Source: Arcobacter nitrofigilis DSM 7299 (GTDB lineage Bacteria; Campylobacterota; Campylobacteria; Campylobacterales; Arcobacteraceae). Taken from it: a DNA stretch of 64,000 nt. How positions within the stretch are numbered: the first letter of the stretch is position 1; every line of letters begins with the position of its first letter. Under the pieces are notes generated by a model that searched no databases, had not been told where the DNA came from, and was given only the letters and a program-made list of their open reading frames with translations. The position numbers and the translations under genes are program-made. This document shows, one piece after another, positions 7,752 to 15,031 of this stretch. The stretch lies in NCBI RefSeq assembly GCF_000092245.1, contig NC_014166.1, positions 682,001 through 746,000 on the forward strand. The letters run 5' to 3'.

Positions 7752-9818
7752 TTGAAAAATAAGAAAAACAATAAACAAGACAAAAACAATAACAATAACA
7801 ACAATAATTTTTTTAGTAATAATCCATTATTAGTTTTTGTTTTATTTTCATTAGTTACAATTATGGCTTTTAAAGCCTTATTTCCAGAAGAACAAGGAGG
7901 AAGTGCAACAAATCAAAATATTCAAGCATTTGGGCAAACAAAGCATAAGACTATTGCATATTCTGATTTGAAAAATTTAATTAGTAGTGGAAAAATTCAA
8001 TATGTGGGAATTGGAAATACTAATATTAAAGCCGTATCAAAACCAAATGGTGGTGATATTACAACATATACTGCAAGAAGAGTAGTTCCAGATAGTACAT
8101 TAATTCCTATGTTAGAAAAAAATAAAATTGATTATGGTGGGGTTAATGAGGAAAATGTCTTAGCTGATATTCTATTTGGTTGGGTTTTACCTATCTTTAT
8201 ATTCTTTGCAATTTGGATGTTCTTAGCTAAAAGAATGTCAAAATCAATGGGTGGTGGAAGTGGAGGAATCCTAGGAATTGGATCTTCTAAAAAAATGATA
8301 AACTCAGAAAAACCAAATGTAAAATTTGAAGATATGGCTGGAAATAAAGAGGCAAAAGAAGAGGTTCAAGAAGTTGTTGATTTCTTAAAAGACCCAGATA
8401 GATATGTAAAACTTGGAGCTCAAATTCCAAAAGGTGTTTTACTAGTAGGACCTCCAGGTACAGGTAAAACTCTACTTGCAAAAGCAGTAGCAGGTGAAGC
8501 AGATGTTGAATTCTTATCAGTTTCTGGTTCTGCATTTATTGAGATGTTTGTTGGGGTTGGAGCTTCTAGGGTTAGAGATTTATTTGAACAAGCAAAAAAA
8601 GTTGCACCTGCAATTATTTTTATTGATGAGATTGATGCAATTGGTAAAAGTAGAGCATCAGGTGGACCAATGGGTGGAAATGATGAGAGAGAACAAACTC
8701 TAAATCAACTTTTAGCTGAAATGGATGGATTTGCAACAGAATCTGCACCAGTTATTGTATTAGCTGCAACAAATAGACCAGAAGTTCTTGATCCTGCATT
8801 ATTAAGACCAGGAAGATTTGATAGACAAGTTTTAGTTGATAAACCTGATTTTGAAGGTAGAAAAGAGATTTTAAATGTACACATTAAAGGTGTAAAAGTT
8901 GGTACTGATGTTGACTTGGTTGAAGTTGCTCGTATGACAGCTGGACTTGCTGGTGCAGATTTAGCAAATATCATTAATGAAGCAGCACTACTAGCTGGAA
9001 GAGCAAAAAAAGAAGAAGTTACATATACTGATTTTAAAGAAGCAGTTGAAAGACAAATTGCTGGTTTAGAGAAAAAATCAAGAAGAATTTCTCCAAAAGA
9101 GAGAAAAATTGTAGCTTACCATGAATCTGGGCATGCTTTAATTGCAGAGATTACAAAAGGTGCTAAAAAAGTAAATAAAGTATCAATTGTTCCAAGAGGG
9201 CTTGCAGCTTTAGGATACACATTAAATAATCCAGAAGAGAATAAATACTTAATGCAAAAACATGAACTAATAGCAGAAGTTGATGTATTATTAGGTGGTA
9301 GAGCAGCAGAAGAGGTATTTATTAAAGAGATTAGTACAGGTGCTGGAAATGACTTAGAAAGAGCAACAGATATAGTTAAATCTATGGCTTCTATCTATGG
9401 TATGAGTGATATTGCTGGATTAATGGTTTTAGAAAAAAGATCAAATCAATTTTTAGGTGGTCAAACACAAAAAGACTTCTCTGATAATATGGCAAAAGAT
9501 CTTGATACTCATATTAAAACAGTATTAAATGAAAGATATGAAATTGTTCTTCAAGCTTTAAGAGATAACAGTGCTGCTATTGAAGAGATGACTAAAGAGT
9601 TACTTGAAGTAGAAGTTATTTCAGGTAAAAGAGTAAGAGAAGTTATTAAAGCAAATGGTGGAGTTGTTTTTGAAGAAGAAGATTTACATTCTGAAAAAAT
9701 AGAAAACAATGTTGAAGTAAATAAAACTACTGCTGAAACTTCTGAGGATAAAAAAGAAGATGAAACTTCTACTAATGTAGAAGAATCTGAAAATAAAGAT
9801 GAGAAAAAAGATGATTAA
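7752..9818 (+). CDS. ftsH: ATP-dependent zinc metalloprotease FtsH
   Basis: Membrane-anchored AAA+ protease that degrades misfolded membrane proteins and regulators. An asparagine/lysine-rich N-terminus (residues 2-20) precedes TM1 (about 25-44); TM2 is near 136-158. Walker A GPPGTGKT is at 233-240, followed by Walker B IIFIDEIDAIG, the pore loop FVGVGASRVRD, arginine-finger region RPGRFDRQ and the zinc site HESGH at 457-461. The last 50 residues are strongly acidic and lysine-rich. The start is TTG at 7752, supported by AGGAG at 7741-7745, one base after the prmA stop. Its end overlaps the next gene. Confidence 0.97.
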   Translation: MKNKKNNKQDKNNNNNNNNFFSNNPLLVFVLFSLVTIMAFKALFPEEQGGSATNQNIQAFGQTKHKTIAYSDLKNLISSGKIQYVGIGNTNIKAVSKPNGGDITTYTARRVVPDSTLIPMLEKNKIDYGGVNEENVLADILFGWVLPIFIFFAIWMFLAKRMSKSMGGGSGGILGIGSSKKMINSEKPNVKFEDMAGNKEAKEEVQEVVDFLKDPDRYVKLGAQIPKGVLLVGPPGTGKTLLAKAVAGEADVEFLSVSGSAFIEMFVGVGASRVRDLFEQAKKVAPAIIFIDEIDAIGKSRASGGPMGGNDEREQTLNQLLAEMDGFATESAPVIVLAATNRPEVLDPALLRPGRFDRQVLVDKPDFEGRKEILNVHIKGVKVGTDVDLVEVARMTAGLAGADLANIINEAALLAGRAKKEEVTYTDFKEAVERQIAGLEKKSRRISPKERKIVAYHESGHALIAEITKGAKKVNKVSIVPRGLAALGYTLNNPEENKYLMQKHELIAEVDVLLGGRAAEEVFIKEISTGAGNDLERATDIVKSMASIYGMSDIAGLMVLEKRSNQFLGGQTQKDFSDNMAKDLDTHIKTVLNERYEIVLQALRDNSAAIEEMTKELLEVEVISGKRVREVIKANGGVVFEEEDLHSEKIENNVEVNKTTAETSEDKKEDETSTNVEESENKDEKKDD

Positions 9819-10386
9819 TAATTTTGTAGCAAAAGAGGGAAGAGTTTATATTTATATCTCTTTTGCTATTTTTGTATTTTCATATTTGTTTATATGTGAT
9901 ACATTAGCTTTTATAACTTTTTTTATAACCTTATTTCTGATATTTATTTATAGAAATAATCTAAAAGTAAAAGCAAAAGTTGATTCTTTAGTCTCTCCTA
10001 TTAGTGGTGAAGTTGTTGCAATTGATAAAATCGATTCTCAAAATGTAGTATATATAAATGTAGGAATAATGAATTCTCACATATTAATCGCTCCAAAAGA
10101 TTCACTAGTTAAAGAAGAATTTCATAAAAATGGACTTAACTTTTGTACAAATAGTTATAAAGCAAAAGAGTTAAATGAAAAAAGGGTATTAAGTTTTGAT
10201 GATATTAAACTAGAATTGATATCTGGAAGATTTAATATTTCACATGAATTTATAAATGAAATAAAAGTAAACCAATATGATAAAATAGGGGTTTTTATAA
10301 ATGGTATTGTAAAAATTTACATTCCTTCTTCTTATCAATTAAATTTAAAATTTGCACAAAAAGTAAAAGTAGGAGAAGTTTTATAA
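9799..10386 (+). CDS. Phosphatidylserine decarboxylase-like membrane protein, probably not a decarboxylase
   Basis: A 195-residue protein with two hydrophobic segments near residues 15-50 and a C-terminal domain like the small Psd family (SPISGEVVAIDKI, MNSHILIAPKDS). Active Psd enzymes self-cleave at a GST-type motif to make the pyruvoyl group. The matching place here, just before KIYIPSSYQLNLKFAQKVKVGE, reads NGIVKIYIP, with no Gly-Ser-Thr. A similar Psd-related gene follows ftsH in Campylobacter as I recall it. The start is either 9799 or 9811; both overlap ftsH, and neither has a clear ribosome site. Function unknown. Confidence 0.72.
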   Translation: MRKKMINNFVAKEGRVYIYISFAIFVFSYLFICDTLAFITFFITLFLIFIYRNNLKVKAKVDSLVSPISGEVVAIDKIDSQNVVYINVGIMNSHILIAPKDSLVKEEFHKNGLNFCTNSYKAKELNEKRVLSFDDIKLELISGRFNISHEFINEIKVNQYDKIGVFINGIVKIYIPSSYQLNLKFAQKVKVGEVL

Positions 10387-10394
10387 ACTTTTCC

Positions 10395-10423
10395 TTGACA
10401 AATCGTATTTTATAAAATATAAT
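10395..10423 (+). promoter_or_regulatory. Consensus sigma-70 promoter for the leu leader and leuA
   Basis: A perfect -35 TTGACA at 10395-10400 and a perfect -10 TATAAT at 10418-10423 are separated by 17 bases, the ideal sigma-70 geometry. Transcription would begin around 10430, about 20 bases before the leader peptide start. It lies nine bases after the end of the Psd-like gene, so leuA is its own unit. A full-consensus promoter is what attenuation-controlled operons often use, since control then falls on the leader. Confidence 0.85.
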
Positions 10424-10451
10424 TATCTTCTAAATTTAATAGGAGAGTGTA

Positions 10452-10529
10452 ATGAAAAATATCAATTTTTTCAAAAATAATTTTACCAAAAGTTCAAACT
10501 CTCAACTTCTCCTCAAAAACTTCCTCTAA
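10452..10529 (+). CDS. leuL: Leucine-rich leader peptide upstream of leuA
   Basis: A 25-codon ORF begins with ATG at 10452 behind an AGGAG ribosome site (10441-10445, six bases upstream). It ends at TAA 10527-10529, 91 bases before leuA. Codons 19-21 are CTT CTC CTC (three leucines in a row) and codon 25 is CTC. Leucine in the neighbouring genes is mostly TTA or CTT, so three CTC codons here stand out. Position, promoter, ribosome site and clustered control codons match a leu attenuator leader peptide. The symbol is by analogy; I cannot show homology. Confidence 0.8.
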   Translation: MKNINFFKNNFTKSSNSQLLLKNFL

Positions 10530-10589
10530 CATTTATTTTATAAATACAAATTAATTCCCGTACAAGTTTTTCTTTTATTTTATAAAAGA
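10515..10589 (+). promoter_or_regulatory. Candidate attenuator structures between the leader peptide and leuA
   Basis: TCTTTTAT (10571-10578) pairs perfectly with ATAAAAGA (10582-10589) across a three-base loop. AAAAACTT (10515-10522), in the last codons of the leader peptide, can pair with AAGTTTTT (10564-10571), which abuts that hairpin. Ribosome position on the leucine codons could therefore change the fold. Neither stem is GC-rich and no run of T follows the hairpin, so a classic intrinsic terminator is not visible. The mechanism may be translational or involve Rho. Confidence 0.4.
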
Positions 10590-10620
10590 TATAATATGCC
10601 CAATATACAAAGGTTACAAG

Positions 10621-12177
10621 ATGGATAAAAATAGAATTATAGTATTAGATACAACATTAAGAGATGGGGAACAAAGCCCTGGTTGTTCTATGAATACTGA
10701 TGAAAAGATTAAAGTTGCTTTGCAATTAGAAAAGTTAGGTGTTGATGTTATTGAAGCTGGTTTTGCAGCTGCTAGTCCTGGGGATTTTGATGCTGTTTCA
10801 AGAATAGCAGAAATGGTTAAAAACTCTAGTATTTGTTCTTTAAGTAGAGCAATTGAGAATGATATTAAACAATCAGGATTAGCAGTTTGTAAAGCACCTT
10901 TGCATAGGATTCACACCTTTATTGCAACTTCACCAATACATATGAAATATAAATTAAAAATGAGTGAAGCTGAAGTTATTAAAAGAGCAGTTCATGCGGT
11001 TGAATATGCAAGAACATTTGTTGATGATGTAGAGTTTTCTTTAGAAGATGCGGGAAGAAGTGAAATATCTTTTATGAAAGAGGTTATGGATGCAGTAATT
11101 GCAGCAGGGGCAAGTACAATTAACTTACCAGATACAGTTGGATATAGATTACCAACAGAATTAGGTGCGATGGTAAAAGAGTTAAGTGATTTTGCAGGAG
11201 ATAGAGCAATTATTTCAGTTCATAATCACAATGACTTAGGCTTGGCAACAGCTAATACCTTATCTGCTGTTTTAAATGGTGCTAGACAAATAGAAGTTAC
11301 AGTTAATGGTTTAGGTGAAAGAGCAGGGAATTCTGCTTTAGAAGAGGCTGTAATGGCTATTAAAACTAGAAAAGATGCTTTTGGTGATTTATATACAAAT
11401 ATAAATACAAAAGAAATATATCCTGCATCAAGATTAGTAGCAACAATAACAGGTGTAGAACCACAACAAAATAAAGCTATTGTTGGTAAAAATGCATTCT
11501 CTCATGAGAGTGGAATTCACCAAGATGGTATGTTGAAAAATCAAGAAACATATGAAATTATGAAGCCAGAAGATGTTGGTGTTTACAAAGAATCTAATTT
11601 GATTTTAGGAAAACATAGTGGACGTGCAGCATTTAGAGATAAAATAGTGCACTTAGGGTTTGATAAAATTTCTGAAGAAGAGTTAAATACTGCATTTGAA
11701 AAGTTTAAAGCCTTAGCTGATAAGAAAAAAGATGTTACTGATGATGATATTAGAATGTTAGTTACTGATGAGTCATTAAATCATGATAAAACTTATGAAT
11801 TAGTTGGATTACAAATTTCTGATTGTTCATCTGGAACTCCAATGGCATCTGTATCAATTAAACATAATGATGAAATTATGATTGAAGCAAATATTGGTAA
11901 TGGTACAATGGATGCAATTTTTAAAACTATTGATAGACTTACTGGTTATACAGGGGAGTTACAAAGTTATAATGTGACTTCAGTTACAGAAGGTAAAGAT
12001 GCCTTGGCAAAAGTAACTACAAGAGTTATTTTTGATAAATCTTCACCATCATTTGTAGGACATGGTTTAAGTATTGATACTATGCTTGCAACTGCAAAAG
12101 CGTATTTAGGTGCACTTAACTCTTATCTTTCTCAAAAAGAAAGATTATCTAAAAATAATAATAAACATCAAATTTAA
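10621..12177 (+). CDS. leuA: 2-isopropylmalate synthase
   Basis: First committed step of leucine synthesis: acetyl-CoA plus 2-oxoisovalerate gives 2-isopropylmalate. The 518-residue protein has the HMGL-like catalytic barrel ([13 protein letters not shown] at residues 8-20, [16 protein letters not shown] with metal-binding histidines, [23 protein letters not shown]). It also has the C-terminal LeuA dimer/allosteric domain from about residue 380 that binds leucine for feedback control. AAAGG lies about seven bases before the ATG. No other leu genes follow. Control probably combines leader-peptide attenuation (upstream) with feedback inhibition. Confidence 0.97.
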   Translation: MDKNRIIVLDTTLRDGEQSPGCSMNTDEKIKVALQLEKLGVDVIEAGFAAASPGDFDAVSRIAEMVKNSSICSLSRAIENDIKQSGLAVCKAPLHRIHTFIATSPIHMKYKLKMSEAEVIKRAVHAVEYARTFVDDVEFSLEDAGRSEISFMKEVMDAVIAAGASTINLPDTVGYRLPTELGAMVKELSDFAGDRAIISVHNHNDLGLATANTLSAVLNGARQIEVTVNGLGERAGNSALEEAVMAIKTRKDAFGDLYTNINTKEIYPASRLVATITGVEPQQNKAIVGKNAFSHESGIHQDGMLKNQETYEIMKPEDVGVYKESNLILGKHSGRAAFRDKIVHLGFDKISEEELNTAFEKFKALADKKKDVTDDDIRMLVTDESLNHDKTYELVGLQISDCSSGTPMASVSIKHNDEIMIEANIGNGTMDAIFKTIDRLTGYTGELQSYNVTSVTEGKDALAKVTTRVIFDKSSPSFVGHGLSIDTMLATAKAYLGALNSYLSQKERLSKNNNKHQI

Positions 12178-12201
12178 TATAAGAGATTAATCTCTTATAT
12201 T
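12176..12201 (+). terminator. Palindromic terminator after leuA
   Basis: AATATAAGAGATT is followed at once by its reverse complement AATCTCTTATATT, starting in the leuA stop codon. The downstream strand continues ATTTCTTCTTT. The stem is AT-rich but long, and its place directly after leuA and before an unrelated operon supports a terminator. Confidence 0.65.
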
Positions 12202-12291
12202 ATTTCTTCTTTACAATTATCCTTTTAAAACTTTTATTTTATTTTATTTCGCTAATATATATAAATTTAACAAAAAGGTGCGCTTTAAACT

Positions 12292-14295
12292 ATGATGCAG
12301 TTTAACTTTTTCTTAAAATTATTAAAAGATTCATTTAGGGATCTTCTTCCAATAATTTTAGTAATCTTATTCTTCCAATTAGCAATTTTGCAAACAGTAC
12401 CACCTGGGTGGATATCAACAAGTATTGGTCTAATTATTGTGGGAGTGGGACTTGCAATCTTTTTACAAGGTCTGGAAATAGGAATATTTCCAGTTGGGGA
12501 AAGCCTTGCTAGGGATTTTGCAAAATCTGGCTGGACAATTTGGATTTTGATATTTGGATTTATGATAGGTTTTGGTACAACAATTGCAGAACCAGCTCTT
12601 GCTGTAATCGCTGATAAAGCGGCTTCTATCTCAAGTGGTAGAATTGATGCGACGATTCTGCGGTTTGTTGTTGCTGGTTCTGTTGGATTTGCAATTTTAC
12701 TTGGTGTTTATAGAATAATAAAAGGGCATCCAATTCACTATTATATAATAGTAGGATATCTTTTTGTTGTTAGTATTACTTTTTTTGCTCCAAAAGAAAT
12801 CATTGGGCTTGCATATGATTTAGGAGGAGTTACAACATCAACTGTAACTGTTCCTTTAGTAGCAGCACTTGGTATTGGATTAGCTTCAAATATAAAAGGA
12901 CGAAATCCTGTAATTGATGGTTTTGGACTTATTGCCTTTGCTTCACTTACTCCTATGATTTTTGTTCAAATTTATGGAATAGCAGTTTACTCTTTAGTTG
13001 ATGCAAAGGATGTGGCAGAAATCGCAATTAATCCAATTATCTCTTCACCAAAAGATATAACAGTAAGTTCTGTGATAATGGGAATAATTGCAGTTATAAA
13101 AGATGTAACACCAATATTACTTATTATTTTGTTTTTCCAATATGGAGTTTTGAAAAAAAGTATTCAAAATATAAAAACTGTTTTTTTAGGCTTTGTTCTT
13201 GTTATTATAGGTTTATATGCATTTATATTAGGTTTAGAACTAGGATTATTTACCCTTGGTGAAACGATGGCTTATGAATTGACAAAAAGTAAGTCTGTAT
13301 TTATAATTTATGCCTTTGCTTTTGCTATTGGATTTTCTACAACTATGGCAGAACCTGCACTTATGGCGATTGCAAAAAAAGCAAAAGAGATTAGTGATGG
13401 TAGAATAAATGATTTTGCACTAAGATTGTTTGTTGCCCTTGGAGTTGCAATTGGTATTGCTCTTGGAGCCTTTAGAATAGTTGATGGTGGGCATATACAT
13501 TATTATATTATTGTGGGATATATTCTTGTTATAATATTAACTTTTATAGCTCCAAAATATATTATTCCTATAGCTTATGATAGTGGTGGGGTTACAACTT
13601 CAACAGTAACTGTTCCACTAGTTGCAGCATTGGGAATTGGATTAGCAACAAATATTCCCGGAAGAAGTCCACTTATTGATGGATTTGGTCTTATAGCTTT
13701 TGCTTCATTATTTCCAATGATTACAGTTATGCTTTATGGGATATTAACTGAAAAACTTGGGGTTAAATCAGATACTCAAATTGAAGCTGAAAATATCTTA
13801 CGGGATAATTTAGTTGATGCTGAAAATATGGATTTAGCAACTGTAAATATTGATGGAAGTAATAGAAGACACTCTTTACCTATGGATTTTTATGCTGTTG
13901 CAATAATAGTGCCAAAAGATAAAAAAATAGATGCAATTCAAGCAGCTAGTAAAGCTGGAGCAAATGGAGTTACAGTACTAAGAGCAGATGGAATGGGACT
14001 TGGTAAAATGCACAATTTTTATAGAACTTCTTTTGAAGCAAATGATTCTTTACTTCTATTTTTATTGCCAAAAGCTAGGGTAAATCCTGTAATAAAATCA
14101 ATTATTCATTCCCTTCATATAACAACAGAAGGAAAAGGTATTGCTTTTGCTTTTCCTTTAACTCATATGAAAGGTATTAGTTTAAGTAGGCATGATATTT
14201 TCCAAAATAGAAAAGATAGAAAAGATGAAAATGAAGAAGAAAATACAGAAAATAATGAAGAAGAATTAACAAAAGAAAATGAAAGCAATAAGTAA
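12292..14295 (+). CDS. Double DUF1538 membrane protein with a C-terminal P-II-like domain
   Basis: A 667-residue multi-pass membrane protein built from an internal duplication. Both halves contain TT-AEPAL, GR-ID/ND, HYYIIVGY, GGVTTSTVTVPLVAALGIGLA and DGFGLIAFASL (first copies near residues 98-245, second near 350-490). DUF1538 proteins are predicted transporters of unknown substrate. After a hydrophilic linker, residues about 535-645 (FYAVAIIVPKDKKIDAIQAA ... GLGKMHNFY) look like a P-II/GlnK-type regulatory domain, which in other genomes I believe is often a separate neighbouring gene. The tail is very acidic. The next gene overlaps by 17 bases. Start choice between 12292 and 12295 is open. 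Confidence 0.85.
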   Translation: MMQFNFFLKLLKDSFRDLLPIILVILFFQLAILQTVPPGWISTSIGLIIVGVGLAIFLQGLEIGIFPVGESLARDFAKSGWTIWILIFGFMIGFGTTIAEPALAVIADKAASISSGRIDATILRFVVAGSVGFAILLGVYRIIKGHPIHYYIIVGYLFVVSITFFAPKEIIGLAYDLGGVTTSTVTVPLVAALGIGLASNIKGRNPVIDGFGLIAFASLTPMIFVQIYGIAVYSLVDAKDVAEIAINPIISSPKDITVSSVIMGIIAVIKDVTPILLIILFFQYGVLKKSIQNIKTVFLGFVLVIIGLYAFILGLELGLFTLGETMAYELTKSKSVFIIYAFAFAIGFSTTMAEPALMAIAKKAKEISDGRINDFALRLFVALGVAIGIALGAFRIVDGGHIHYYIIVGYILVIILTFIAPKYIIPIAYDSGGVTTSTVTVPLVAALGIGLATNIPGRSPLIDGFGLIAFASLFPMITVMLYGILTEKLGVKSDTQIEAENILRDNLVDAENMDLATVNIDGSNRRHSLPMDFYAVAIIVPKDKKIDAIQAASKAGANGVTVLRADGMGLGKMHNFYRTSFEANDSLLLFLLPKARVNPVIKSIIHSLHITTEGKGIAFAFPLTHMKGISLSRHDIFQNRKDRKDENEEENTENNEEELTKENESNK

Positions 14296-14611
14296 TTTAG
14301 AACAGATAAAAGAAATAATAGCTTCGAGGGAAGCTTTGATTATATATTTCTCTTCTAAAAGTTGTTCCGTATGTAAAGTACTAAAACCAAAGATAGAAAA
14401 AGAAGTTTCAAGTTATTTCGATAAAATTAGTTTTTTTGAAATAAAAATTGAGGAGAGTTTAGAAATAAGTTCTTATTTTACAGTTTTTCAAGCTCCCACA
14501 ATCTTATTTTATCTTGATGGAAAAGAATTTTTAAAAGAAGGAAAAAATATAAGTATAAGTGCTTTTATAAATGCAATAAAAAGACCTTATGAGATGTTTT
14601 ATGGAGAATAA
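14279..14611 (+). CDS. Thioredoxin-like protein
   Basis: A 110-residue thioredoxin-fold protein with active-site-like motif SSKSCSVCKVLKP (CxxC near residues 29-32) and the cis-proline region FQAPTILFYLDGKEF. No signal peptide is seen, so it should act in the cytosol as a thiol reductant or trigger partner. CSVC is not the classical CGPC, so the redox potential and partners may differ. It overlaps the DUF1538 gene by 17 bases and ends immediately before the haem-binding-domain gene, so the three are probably translated together. Confidence 0.85.
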   Translation: MKAISNLEQIKEIIASREALIIYFSSKSCSVCKVLKPKIEKEVSSYFDKISFFEIKIEESLEISSYFTVFQAPTILFYLDGKEFLKEGKNISISAFINAIKRPYEMFYGE

Positions 14612-15031
14612 ATGAAAATTACTATTATTACATTTTTTGTAGTTTTGCTTTTAATGCAAGCAATACAAATAGACAAAATAAACCCTGTTACTGATAAATC
14701 TCTGGAAATTCAAGCACCAAAAGAGGTTAAAGTTTTACTTAAAAATGCTTGTTATGATTGCCATTCAAATGAGACTGTATGGCCTTGGTATAGCTCAATT
14801 GCTCCTGGGTCTTGGTTAATAGAAGGGCATGTGGTTGATGGAAGGAAAGCATTAGATTTTACAAAATGGAACTCTTATTCACAAGAAAAAAAAGAGAAAA
14901 AACTTAAAAGAATATATAGAACTGTATATGCTGCTATGCCACTAGCTAGTTATATGTGGATACATAAAGAAGCTAATTTGACAAAAGAACAAAGAGAATT
15001 AATAAGAGAATGGACAGGAGTTAGAAGATAG
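14612..15031 (+). CDS. Haem-binding-domain protein, exported or membrane-anchored
   Basis: A 139-residue protein with an N-terminal hydrophobic stretch (residues 2-17) that can serve as a signal or anchor. It has a single c-type haem motif CYDCHS followed by NETVWPWYSSIAPGSWLI and ends in a short helical region. This layout matches the small haem-binding domain family (Haem_bd), usually periplasmic and of unclear function. Covalent haem attachment in the periplasm is expected from CxxCH. It starts right at the end of the thioredoxin-like gene and overlaps the mutS start by one base. Confidence 0.8.
   Translation: MKITIITFFVVLLLMQAIQIDKINPVTDKSLEIQAPKEVKVLLKNACYDCHSNETVWPWYSSIAPGSWLIEGHVVDGRKALDFTKWNSYSQEKKEKKLKRIYRTVYAAMPLASYMWIHKEANLTKEQRELIREWTGVRR

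Noticed and set aside
10571-10589. Classic intrinsic terminator in the leu leader
   Set aside because: The stem is almost pure A/T and is followed by TATAATATG, not by a run of T.
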